Shown one piece after another: positions 17,201 to 27,700 of a DNA stretch of 64,000 nt. The notes beneath the pieces were generated by a model. That model was not told the DNA's origin and did not search any database. It worked only from the letters and a program-made list of their open reading frames with translations. The translations under genes were made by a program, and so were the position numbers. The stretch comes from Saprospiraceae bacterium (lineage in GTDB: Bacteria > Bacteroidota > Bacteroidia > Chitinophagales > Saprospiraceae): the NCBI GenBank assembly GCA_027488935.1, contig JAIYAP010000002.1:38378-102377 (forward strand), given 5' to 3'. Position 1 is the stretch's first letter; each line of letters opens with the position of its first letter.

Positions 17201-20200
17201 TCCGTCGGCTACGAGGGTTACATTGGCTGGACATGTAATGCTGGGAGGCGTCAAATCTTTCAACACCACCTCAAAAGTACAGAAATTAGTGTTGCCGTTG
17301 CCGTCGTTGGCAGTCAAGGTAACCAATTGTAAAGCATTGAGCGTTAGCACCGTAGCAGCTGCTGGGCTTTGCAAAACAGTTGGATTCGTAGTGCAATTAT
17401 CGCTGACCGAAATAGGTGCAAAAGCACCTACAACACCACTACAATTGGCATTGGCCGTAATGGTGGTGTTTGGCGGACAAATTATTGCAGGGACTATGTT
17501 ATCCTTCAAGGTAACAGTAGTTGTGCAAGAAGCTGTATTTCCAGCGGCATCGGTAGCCAGGTAGGTAACAACTTGTACCGTATTGTGCCCTGAAACGACA
17601 AAACCAGGTAATGGTGTTTGGGTAAAACTGCTGACCACACAATTATCGGAACTGGAAGCGCCCTGAAAAGCAGGCAAAGGCGCATTACAATTGTTATTTC
17701 CAGTAAAAATGGTCAGGGTAGCAGGACAATTAACCACAGGCGGCACAACATCACCAACCAAAACGGTTACCGAGCCGGTGCCCACACAGCCATTGTTGGT
17801 TACAGAAACCATATACGTGCCACTTGCTGCTGCGGTGGCGGGTGAAATGACCGGGTTTTCTGCCACAGAACTGAAATTATTCGGGCCTGACCAACTATAA
17901 CTTTGGCCGGTACCACCTGCAAACAAATTAAGTGTTCCTCCAATACATACCGGACTGTTGCTACTTGGATTGACCGGGGGTGCGCTCACCACAACCGGAA
18001 GACTCGCCGTGCCTTTGCAATTGTTGTTGTCGGTAACGGTAACGGTATATACGCCATTTGCATTGCCAAACGCCAAAAACGGGGTCGGGTCTTCCATGCT
18101 GGAACTGAAATTATTGGGACCAGCCCAGGAAAAGGCGATATAGTTGCCCGTACCACCATTCGGGGAGGAATTGAGTACGAGGTTATTTCCTGCACAGATT
18201 GGGCCATTGCTAGTCGCCGTAATGGTGGGCGCTGCGTTGCTGGAAACCGACAAAGTGGTAGAGGCCGTGCCAACACAACCAGCATTATCGGTAACGGTTA
18301 CCCGATACACACCACCTTGATTGATGGAATTTGCGATAAAACTTGGTGGATCTTCCTGGGTGCTGGTAAAATTCAATGGACCAGTCCAATTATAACTGCT
18401 GTAAACGCCCGAACCGCCAGTGGTGCTAGCTTGTAGATTGATATTAGCGCCAAAACAAACGGGTGAATTTGACGAGGCTATAATATTAGGCTTCGAATAA
18501 ACCACCAAGTTCGTGGTAGCAGTGGCAGTACATCCCTGGTTGTCGGTTACCTTCACCTGGTACAAGCCTGCGGCTGCTATACTTGCAGTAAATGGAGCCG
18601 GATCCTCATTGGATGCGCCAAAATTATCGGGGCCTGTCCACACAAACACATTGCCGCCCGAACCACCCACCGGTGTTGAAGTCAGAAGCGCGATTGCATT
18701 TTGACAAAGTGGACCATTATTGGCTGCGGTAATGCTTGGGCCAGATAATACATTAACGTTTACACTTGTGGTTGCGGTGCATCCGAGTTGGTCGGTTACC
18801 GTGACAGTATACGGACCTGAAGCATTGCCATTTGCTTGAAAAGTAGCCGGGTCTTCTACATTGGAAGTATAGTTATTCGGACCAGACCAGGCAAAAACAG
18901 TATAAGGCAATGCTCCGCCAGCCGGGGAGGAAGTAAGGGTTATGTTACCGCCTATACAGGTGCTGCCCACAACCGCTGCGCTAATGGTAGGGCAGGCAAC
19001 TACAGAAACGGTCGTGCTGCTGGTATTGCTACAGCCATTGCTGTCGCTGACGGTCACTTTATAAACGCCTGTTGCGGCCAAGGTTGCCGGAAATCCTGCC
19101 GGTTGCGCCTGACTGGAAACATAATTGTTGGGTCCACTCCAGGTATATCCATACCCGCTACCCGAACCGCCCGTGGTCGTTGAATTCAGTAAAATATTGG
19201 CACCTACACTTACAGGGCTGTTGCTTCCCGCTGTTATAGCTGGCTTTGTATGCACTACAACAACTGTATTTCCAGTGCCAGTACATCCTGCATTATCGGT
19301 AACAGTCACCGAAAAAGTGCCATTATAGGCAAGTATCGCCGTGAAAACCAGTGGATTTTGTCCTACCCCTATGTAATTATTAGGCCCTGCCCATTGAAAC
19401 TGGTAACCATTACCAGTGCCCCCTGCCGGATTGGCACTTAATGCAATAGAGGCACCTTCACAAACGGGCGTATTACTGCTGGCCGTTACGGTTGGTGCTG
19501 CGTTCGAGGAAACCTGGATGGTTTTCGAAGCCGACGCGGTACAACCTTTGTTGTCGGTTACGGTAACGGTATAGGCCCCTGCCGCATTCGCTGTGGCTGG
19601 GAAAGCACTTGGATCTTCCTGGGTGGAACTATAATTGTTCGGACCAGTCCATGAAAAAGCAGTAAAGGGCAAGGATCCGCCACTTGGTGTGGAGCTCAAT
19701 TGAATCGGCGTACCCAGGCAAACGATCGCTGTATTCCCGGCCGCCGTGATAGTGGGCGGTGGTGCAACCGTCACCGAAGCAGTAGCCGTGCAAGCACCTG
19801 AACTGGTGGCTGTTACGGTGTAAATACCGGGTGTGGTCACGACTATCGAACTTTGGGCGGAACTGTTGCTCCATTGGTAGGAAACACCTCCATTTGCCTC
19901 AAGCGTAACAGAAGCCGTTGTACAAACCAATGCAATGCCACCGTTGATGCTGGCCGCAAAGGGTTCATTTGGCTGGTTGGTAATGGTCACCGTGAGCGCC
20001 AAGGTATCGGATAAACCCGACAGATTTACAACCCTTATTTGAACCAAATACTGGTTGTTTTGGTCGGCATCCGCTGGATTTTCAAAATTGGGGGTAAAAC
20101 CATTTGCCCAATTGAGCACCCCTGTTACGGCGTTGATGGTGAAACGATTCGCATCTGCACCACCGGCCAGGCTGTAGGTTAAACCCACGCCTTCGGTATT

Positions 20201-21679
20201 GTTCGGATCAGTCGTTTGTGCATCATACAGGGTGTTACAGGCGTTTTCTTCAAAACTAACCGCAGGCGGCGTGGTAATTTCCGGGCGCACGTCTGAAACT
20301 ACACTGAAAAGGACATTCACGGAGTCACGGCGCAATTGCGGGAAAAGACAATCCCATACCAATACCCTTACCGGGAAAGTACCCAACCAATTGGGATCCT
20401 GGATGCCAACTTGCACGACCCCGGCTGCATTGAGTGTCGGCACCAGCGGCGACAATTGCAGGCTGTAAGGCGCACCAACAGATCCTACTGAACCACCTGC
20501 TACAAAATTCAGGTTGCTTGTTTTTTCGTATAAATACTGCCGTGCAGCATCATAAAACCGAAAAGAGATGGCTCCAGACCCCACATTGCTCAGTTGAAGG
20601 GCATAGTGGACATTCGGTGCAACACCCGTTGGTGCAGCCCAGCCTGCCAGCACACCATTTACAAAAGCAGCCAGTTTGGTGCCCGGACCAGCCAATTGAA
20701 TTTCGGCAAAAAGCGGTCGTACAACGATTTGCATGGGCTGCACACCCGGTGCTACGATGGGCCATGCTGGATCAGCAACAGCACCTGTAAAAGGAAACGT
20801 TTTGAAGTCAAATTGCCGGCAATTACCATTGAATGTCAGGTAATTATCCAAATCAAACGGGGTGAAATTTTGCCCCTGGAAAATGGTCTGGTTGGGTATG
20901 TTTTGAAATACCGGCGGCCCATAATCTGCCAGCACGGTGAAACGGGCAAAAACCGTATCGGCCAATTGATTGGGCGTCGATTCTTTCGCAATGATGCGCA
21001 CAGAATCGGTACCAATCCAAGACCCGAGCACGGGACTTACGGATAGCAAGCCATTTACCAGGGTAACATTTAAATTAGCACTCGGCAACACAGAAATAAC
21101 AACCGGATCCCCATCCAAACTCACCAAATAATCGTTCAGGTTAATGGGGGCAAAAGGGATGGTTTGCAACGTTGTGTCTGCTGGAATAGGTAGCAAAACC
21201 GGCGGAAAATCCGCGTCAGGATCAATATCAATCCAGAAAGGTGTTTGCGCAGATCCGATGCTTTTATTGTGTACAAAAGTTTCGGTTTCCAGCACAGGGT
21301 AAACCACATCATCCGGGGCATAATACACCCGAAAGTTTAGGTTTTCACCAAAGTATACATTGGAATAAATGGTGATAAAGTAGTAAGCCGCACCGTTAAT
21401 CAGGGTAGGCACAGCAACACCGCGTACCTGGTTGCCTACAAAAACACCGATCTTGTTGTTCGGTGCATTATTAGCTACGCCCTGGTTGCTTACCCGAATC
21501 ACCATGTTCATGCTGAATTCATAATCGTCCGGGTTAACCAACCAGTTGGGCGGGGCATTGTTTAATGCATGGGCAGCGGCAATGTCCACTGCTGCTGCCA
21601 ACCGAATGGGGCCAAACATGCAGCTTAGCAAAACGAACACCGGCAGCGCACGCTTAAAAGTGATGGAAAAAAAATTCAT
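14246..21679 (-). CDS. Giant T9SS surface protein with cadherin-like, PKD/SprB-like and HYR repeats
   Basis: A 2477-residue secreted protein, probably a cell-surface adhesin. The ATG at 21679 was preferred to 21706 because it begins the signal peptide (MNFFSITFKRALPVF). Order of parts: an N-terminal region with dual-dystroglycan/cadherin-like blocks (about 90-580), nine PKD/SprB-like repeats of about 80 residues (about 580-1310, typified by GPNNYSS and YTVTVTDNxGC), thirteen HYR-type repeats (about 1310-2370, typified by KPVITCPANTTI and DGNGNTQSC), and a type A T9SS sorting domain (about 2393-2477, FPNPNAGQANIVF). HYR repeats 3-8 are nearly identical at DNA level. It is the last gene of the cluster that starts with the S74 protein, and ends in a strong terminator. 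Confidence 0.93.
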   Translation of the reverse strand: MNFFSITFKRALPVFVLLSCMFGPIRLAAAVDIAAAHALNNAPPNWLVNPDDYEFSMNMVIRVSNQGVANNAPNNKIGVFVGNQVRGVAVPTLINGAAYYFITIYSNVYFGENLNFRVYYAPDDVVYPVLETETFVHNKSIGSAQTPFWIDIDPDADFPPVLLPIPADTTLQTIPFAPINLNDYLVSLDGDPVVISVLPSANLNVTLVNGLLSVSPVLGSWIGTDSVRIIAKESTPNQLADTVFARFTVLADYGPPVFQNIPNQTIFQGQNFTPFDLDNYLTFNGNCRQFDFKTFPFTGAVADPAWPIVAPGVQPMQIVVRPLFAEIQLAGPGTKLAAFVNGVLAGWAAPTGVAPNVHYALQLSNVGSGAISFRFYDAARQYLYEKTSNLNFVAGGSVGSVGAPYSLQLSPLVPTLNAAGVVQVGIQDPNWLGTFPVRVLVWDCLFPQLRRDSVNVLFSVVSDVRPEITTPPAVSFEENACNTLYDAQTTDPNNTEGVGLTYSLAGGADANRFTINAVTGVLNWANGFTPNFENPADADQNNQYLVQIRVVNLSGLSDTLALTVTITNQPNEPFAASINGGIALVCTTASVTLEANGGVSYQWSNSSAQSSIVVTTPGIYTVTATSSGACTATASVTVAPPPTITAAGNTAIVCLGTPIQLSSTPSGGSLPFTAFSWTGPNNYSSTQEDPSAFPATANAAGAYTVTVTDNKGCTASASKTIQVSSNAAPTVTASSNTPVCEGASIALSANPAGGTGNGYQFQWAGPNNYIGVGQNPLVFTAILAYNGTFSVTVTDNAGCTGTGNTVVVVHTKPAITAGSNSPVSVGANILLNSTTTGGSGSGYGYTWSGPNNYVSSQAQPAGFPATLAATGVYKVTVSDSNGCSNTSSTTVSVVACPTISAAVVGSTCIGGNITLTSSPAGGALPYTVFAWSGPNNYTSNVEDPATFQANGNASGPYTVTVTDQLGCTATTSVNVNVLSGPSITAANNGPLCQNAIALLTSTPVGGSGGNVFVWTGPDNFGASNEDPAPFTASIAAAGLYQVKVTDNQGCTATATTNLVVYSKPNIIASSNSPVCFGANINLQASTTGGSGVYSSYNWTGPLNFTSTQEDPPSFIANSINQGGVYRVTVTDNAGCVGTASTTLSVSSNAAPTITATSNGPICAGNNLVLNSSPNGGTGNYIAFSWAGPNNFSSSMEDPTPFLAFGNANGVYTVTVTDNNNCKGTASLPVVVSAPPVNPSSNSPVCIGGTLNLFAGGTGQSYSWSGPNNFSSVAENPVISPATAAASGTYMVSVTNNGCVGTGSVTVLVGDVVPPVVNCPATLTIFTGNNNCNAPLPAFQGASSSDNCVVSSFTQTPLPGFVVSGHNTVQVVTYLATDAAGNTASCTTTVTLKDNIVPAIICPPNTTITANANCSGVVGAFAPISVSDNCTTNPTVLQSPAAATVLTLNALQLVTLTANDGNGNTNFCTFEVVLKDLTPPSITCPANVTLVADGNCSGIVGAYSAVIVSDNCNANPTVTQSPVSNTVLSGHNDVETVVLTADDVNGNTTSCSLTVTLIDITKPVITCPANTTIAADGNCSGVVGVYAPLTLSDNCAANPVVAQSPAANTALNGHNDVETVTLTADDGNGNTQSCSLTVTLKDVTKPVITCPANTTIAANANCSGVVGAYAPITLNDNCAANPSVTQSPAASTVLNGHNDVEVVTLTANDGNGNTQSCSLTVTLKDVTKPSITCSANTTIAADANCSGVVGAYAPVAVSDNCSANPAVTQSPVASTVLSGHNDVETVTLTADDGNGNTQFCTFTVTLKDITKPVITCPANVTLNADANCSAPVGAYQAVSVSDNCSANPTVTQSPVASTLLNGHDDVEIVTLTANDGNGNTQSCSLTVTLKDVTKPVITCPANTTIAANATCSNIVGAYQPVTLSDNCTANPVVTQSPAASTVLSGHNDVETVTLTANDGNGNTQFCTFTVTLKDITPPIVVCKPFTTYLNTTGLTNIVTANVFQSGSDNCGTVNQVSVIPNIFTCGQVGPNTVTLTVNDGNGNNSTCTAIVTVLDTIKPTMICQNATLNLNANGQATLTVAQVNNGSFDNCSIAELTLSQTLFTCANLGANLITLTGKDPSGNQSVCSSVVTVFDFILPVAKCKNITASLGPNGTITVNPALVDDGSTDNCSMVFTLTPGTFTCANIGVNVVTFRATDAAGNTATCTARVSIKDATAPTALCKSATVFLSANGQGTLTVAQVNNGSFDNCGIVSTTLSQTLFDCSNISNSGQAVVMTLKDASNNTSSCLALVLVKDAMAPVAKCKQVTVKLSANGTVSVTGASLASNSYDNCAVWSFTPVAKVYTTANIGVNNLPITVKDFTGNSATCTAVVTVEPYSIAQSATQRDDTEDQSLDAFLNIFPNPNAGQANIVFKLPAEQQYVLRIFDLNGRLMLEEAALGMEGENIQLLDTHAFSDGLYFVQFISGKIKNQVQMVVQH
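15771..17250. repeat. 249-bp tandem DNA repeat encoding HYR modules
   Basis: About six consecutive units, each encoding an 83-residue HYR module. Equivalent sites such as the start of ggacaag/ggacagg at 15984 and 16233 are exactly 249 bases apart. The units stay close at DNA level, which suggests recent duplication or gene conversion. Confidence 0.88.
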
Positions 21680-21774
21680 TGTTTCTTTTTTTTGAATGAA
21701 GAACATTTTTCAATGCAATCAGTGGAACGCACTGCCCTATCTCTCCCCGACAAGGCAGGCGCCCACTGCTTCCC

Positions 21775-24700
21775 TTATTTTTGCAAAATCACTTTTCTAA
21801 TTACACTGCCGGCAGCCGTTTCCAGGCGTATGAAATAAACACCCGACGAAAGCGGTGTTCCGGTTTCCGATTGTGCTTTCCAACGGAGGGTATTTAAGCC
21901 TTCTGAAGCATTTGCTTGTACAAAGGATACAAGGGCTCCGTTGATATTCAGCACACTAATACGGACCTCCTGTGCTTTTGGTAATACAAAACGCAACAAG
22001 GTTTCGGTACTGAAAGGATTGGGTTGTACCTCAAATGCCTGTTCGGACTGAATTTCATCGGTACCTGTGATGCCCATTGTAAAGGGCACGGGTGCCTCAA
22101 TGCTGCCCTGGTGCAAATCCGGTGAGAAATACATGACTTCATTCAATACTTGAACCGTGCCCGTGCTGCTGTCAAAGAGTTTAAACCGCAATTGCTCCCC
22201 ACCCGTGTTCGAATAGGTTGTCAGGAAGAACAGGTAGGATTGCAGCGGCGCAATGTAAATGGCCGTTGCCGTACCGCGAATTTCTGTTCCTGCAAAAACC
22301 CCAAGTTCCATCGTTGAACTTGTCGCATTTGATCCATTGACTCTTAGCATACCAATCAGGGTCATGCTTTTTTCGAACTTCGTTGGGTCCACCGTCCAGA
22401 AACTGGAAGTCGGCGCACCGCGATCCAGGGTCTTTATTGGGGCCGTTTGAAGTGTTTGTCCTGGATTTATGCTTCTATTCGTACTGGGCGGCGGGTAGGT
22501 TAAAGTTCCGGGCACCGAAAGTTTGATCTGGTAACCATTGGGTGGCTGCATGTATTGCAAATTGCCGATCCAGCCAAAAGCGGGGTTGATGTATTGCGCA
22601 AAAGCGACCTGGCTTTTAATCAAATCACCCGTTTGGGCAACCACCGAGCTCAAGGCTTGATTGATGGGCAGCGCATAATTGGGGATGTATCCGATCCAGT
22701 TCCAGCCCGCAACCAAAGGAATGGGCGTAGAAGCCGGGTTCAGTACATTACCCAACATTTGCAAGGTATCCGGCTGATCAGCCCGGTAGATGTACATGGT
22801 TTTGTTATCCAGCGTCTCCAGGGTACCCAGCCAGCCGCCTCCGTTGAAATATACGGAGAAGGCATTTTGCCCTTTCAGCAGGTCATTTGCCGGATAATTG
22901 AGCGAAATCAAGGCTGAATCTACATTCGGATTGGGGAATGCGAGGTTGAACGACAACCAGTTCCAGCCAAAGCCCAACGGCACTGCACGCAATACATTAT
23001 TGCTGGTATGAATCACCAGGGGCGCTAAAGGATCACCCAGTACATCGTCGGGTTGGAACAGAAAATCATCTTCCACCACGCTGTAACGCAGGCAGGCCGA
23101 TGCATCCCAAATTTCGAGCCGCAAGGGGGCCAAAACATGGTTTGGATTGCCATAAATAGTCAGATAAGCCAGGTATTTATCAACCTGGGGCACATAACGC
23201 ACTTTCGCGCGTCCGCACAAGGTATCGCCGATGTAGGCCACCACCATATCTTCCACATCGGTAGAAATTTCGCCCTGAATATTGAGTTCCAGTACCATAT
23301 TTTCGGAATTCTCAAACAAATTGGCATTCAATGTCCAGTTCGGCGGACGACAAACTACCCGCACGCCAAAAGGAAGCCCTTCATCGCCGCCCATAAAGAA
23401 TGGGTTTTGTCCTGTTTCCGTGTGCAGTACGATGGAGTCTGACCACAATCCAAAGGCCAAAGACGAATCAATGGTAAAGGAAATCGGGCGAATTTCGTTG
23501 GGCGCCAAAGTGCCTTGGTTGGGCACTACATGCACCCAATCAGGAATGTTTTTGAGGGTAAACGGCACCGGATAACCGCCCCGATTTTGGATGCTTGCGG
23601 TAACCGTTTGAGTTTCATCTTCAAATTTGGTCATCCCTAAACTATCCGTTAGCCAGGCCAATTCGTTGCGATCGACATAAAATTCCCATTGTGCGGATTT
23701 CAATTTATTGCCGATTTTATCCTCAATATCACGCAACTCGGCGCGTAGAATCCTGTTTTCAAAAAACTTGTTTTGGAAATTCGGATCCAGGATAATCTTG
23801 TTTTCGTAACAGGTGATGTCAATATCGATGGGCGTATCGGTCGTTGCATCAAACAACAAAACATTGTCCAAGGCATTGATTTTGCTGCAATTGACCGACT
23901 TATTGAACGAAAAAGAAATTTCATCGCCAACATTATATACTCCGTCGGACGGCTCCGGCGTACCAATTAGGCTTGGCGGTTGGCGCTCAATCCGGCCTTT
24001 GATCACTTGCGAATAACCAGGTTTGTCGGATGCATCGCCGCTGCACACGGCAACGGCGCGTATTTCGTAAGGGCCATCAGACAGCCCGAGGGTATTCCAG
24101 TAGAATTGGGTAAAAATGTTCCCAAGATCGGATTTTTCAATTTCAGCCCCGGGTTGGGTGGCATTGATGAAGGGATCCACTGGCGGCACAATATTGATCC
24201 AGGCTCCATCCCCATCGGATCGCCGGTACTGCACCCGCACTTTATCAAATTCATCTACCGATTTGCTATAGCCGGAAACTGTAATGCGCATGATGTCATC
24301 CGAACCAGAAGTGATCGGATCCGGGAATATGACCCAATCCTGTTGTGGTACGTTGATGTCGACTTCACTACATGGGCGAATAAAATGGGCGCTGATGTAT
24401 TGGGCAGAATACAAAACCGTGTCGGCATCCGGTAAAATACCCAGTGCATTGGCCCGTTCATCTTCGCACAAGGAGTACAGCACGATTTCCAGGCTGTCGT
24501 AGTCATATTCTTCTGGTCCGCGTTCGAGGGTAACGGTAATAGGAACCGATTCTCCGTAAGGAATTGCATAAAATACTGGATGGTCGAGCGCTGCGCCGTT
24601 CAGGAATATTTTAGCGCCATCTGGGTTACTTTCTGGGCCCGCAGTAAAGGCGTACGTCCAGGTTTCATTGGTTTCGCTTTTATTACCCAAGGTGAATTTG

Positions 24701-27700
24701 AAAACAGCGGGTTCATTGGCGGGTACATCTACGGCCACAGCACCGCTGCCATCTCTAAATTCCAGGGTATTTCCTTCCCGGTGTGCTGTTTTGGGCTCCC
24801 ATGGACAGCTGGATTGGCCGGTGACCGTTCGGAATACCGGGGTTTTGTACACGGAATCCATTGCAATATCCACGGTAAAGGCATCGCCGGGGTCGTTGTC
24901 ACCCAATACATAACCGGTTGTTATACCAGTCTGTTTCTTGTTTTCATCTTTTCGTCCGCCCATCGTTGCAAACTTGAAGCCCACCGTAGCATCTACTCCT
25001 ACTCCATCAAATTTAAATCCGAGGGTGACGCTAGCATCAAGGGAAACACCACCAGAATTCTCCGTTGAACTTGTTTTTGTCGTATCACTTGTTTCGGAAT
25101 ATTCGTACTCTATGTTTCCGTCATAGGACAAATTTTTCCGAAATTTTGCTGCTTTTATTTGCGCTTTATTATCATTCAGGATCTTTAACCAACTCGATTT
25201 GGATTGCAGGCAGGTATCACGTTTGCCCTGGTCTACCCCGGGATCTTGTATGATCGCATCTAGGTACCGGATGACATTGTTCCGAATGTAATATTCGGAA
25301 TACAAGTATGTTGTTGCAAAGTTTTTAGGTGAAATGGATACACGTGACTTTACTTCACCTGCACAAATGGTATCATTGAAGGTTACTACGTCCACAAAGC
25401 CGAATTCGACATTGAGACCAGCCCCCATAAACAAATCGCCGCCTTGTACCCAACCATTGGCGTAAGGCGCTGTTGCACCAGATGGATCAGTCAGGTATGG
25501 AATGCTATCGGATGGCCCCACGATCAATTCGTCGGCCCCTGTTGCAATCCGTTCCTTGAAGCTGGTGCACATTTCGATGGCATTCTCGGATGAGAATTTA
25601 TAGGTAACCTCGCCATCGATGTTAATAACTGGTCCACCACCCGCAACATTAATTTTGCCAATACCCAAGGGGGCCGCTACGAGCATAATTTCAGGTTTGA
25701 GATCAATCTCAACCCCCGCAACTATACCGGTTTCTATTTCGAGGTTTGTCGTAATGGAATGGCAAACCTGTTGTTCTTTTTCCAGAAACGAGTAACTCTT
25801 ATCACCCGGCGGATCGCGCAGCACCAGCAAAGGCACTTCGGGTAGTTGGGTGGTGAACGTATTCGATTTGGCACGAATACCCGTTACAAGACCCTGTTTG
25901 GTTAAACTGGATTCATTCCCTTCAATGGAAGTGGCAATTATCTGGAAATTTTGCAAAAATGGTGGCGTCGGAACCGGGTTACCTGCAACAAATTTATACA
26001 ACAACAAACCATTGCTCAAGGTAGTGTCTACTACGATCCCTGCAAAATCATTGATGATGCGAATGTTGGCGGTGTCGAGTGGACAAGCCTGCCCGAGGTA
26101 ATATTCTTGCACCTTTATGCCCACCGTGTAGGCAATACCCTGATTCAATACTATGATTGAGCAAGTGTCACTTATCGGATCCAGACCACTCACAATTTCC
26201 GGTTGCGGAGGCGAAAAATAAATAAAATCAATAATCGTATCCTTCTTGGTACGCATATCGATTTGTGTGCCGCCCTGCACCTGGAAAAAAGTTTTAATGG
26301 TCGGATCAGAAAATTCTACCACCGAAACGGTCATTTGTAAGGGTGGCAATTTTTCAAATTCATACTGCACCGTCTCGGCCGTATCAAGCACCCCAAATTC
26401 AAACAGTTTTTCAAAACAACCATCAATGGTGCGCACTTTCAAAATACATTTGGTCCCCGATGGCTTTGAAGGATTCTGAATTATGGGCAGCTTGCATTGG
26501 CCACCGGCCACTGAACCACTTACTTTACGGGTGGTGATGTCGTTAAATAATATGCCAGCGATGGGGCTGGTTACGTTGAAGACCTGCCAGCTTGCGGGCA
26601 AAAACGCGTGATCTTCGTATTTAGGCGACAAATAAACGGTTGCTCCAGGCTCCAGATCAATCGTAAATTTACCAGTGGTATCGGTATAAATCCGTGGGTT
26701 ATACGATTCCCCATTTACCAAAATTTCTACGCTGCGGGCAAAGCAATCGGTATTTTGATACCGCACAAATCCGGAAACCGGAATGGTAGATCGGTCGACA
26801 AAATCCACCTGATCAACGGAAGTTACACTCGGATTGAGGGTTACCTGACGGGTATTGGGTGAAAACTCGTGCGGCGTGGTACTTTGATTGGGCGACATAT
26901 TGGTCCACCCGGTATTGTACGTCCGCCCGTTTTTATCGATCAACAGCGAGCCTGCATTGTTTAGCAAGCTGCCCGATCCTTCATCGCAGGCGTAATATAC
27001 ACGCAAGCCGCGCTCCTGAATGTCGCGCGAGTTTTGCTTGTGTTCCAGTATTTTCGAGTTAGACAGGGTGGTATCATACACGGCAAATTCGTCGATTAGG
27101 CCGCCATAAAAATCCAGGAAATCGGTTCCTGATTTGCGCGCACCCAACACCCAAGGTTCGGAAGTATCTACTGCAGCACCTGAAAAGGCTGGCATTACGG
27201 CAGATCCCAACAATACACCATCGCGGTAAGCACTTACGGCCGTTCCGCTTCCGGTACTGTCGAGCGTGAAGGCTAAATGGCGGTAATCAATGCCCAATAC
27301 GCCAAAATTCTGCGCCTGATTATTGAGTTTAAAGATGATTTCATTGCTGGTACCGTTTGGAATTAACTGCACTTGCAAGTTATTTCCGCCTGGCCATCTT
27401 TTGGATACCAGGGTTTGAATGCCATCCGGACCGCTGCTTCTAACCCATAACTCCAGCGTGGATTTTGGGGTGAGGGAGAAATCGGGTAAGGTGGCGTAAC
27501 TTTCATTGGCCCGGGTAAATTTGAGCGCACGATGTTTGTAAAAATTCTTCATCGGCTCGGCCAAAAAGGTCGTACCCGTGCCGTAACTGGCTGATTCGAT
27601 GCGGTAATATCCTTCCTCGTTGCTCTGACCCGAGGTGCGCACAGGAGGACGATCCTTGTCGAAAATGGAACCGCAGAAGTACAATTTAGTACGGTTAAAT

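Noticed and set aside
15791..18436. Several long plus-strand open frames opposite the HYR and PKD repeats
   Set aside because: Their regular spacing follows the repeat period of the minus-strand gene; they are shadows.
24938..25068. Frameshift or split in the LamG gene
   Set aside because: The minus-strand frame runs without interruption from 28878 to 21775.
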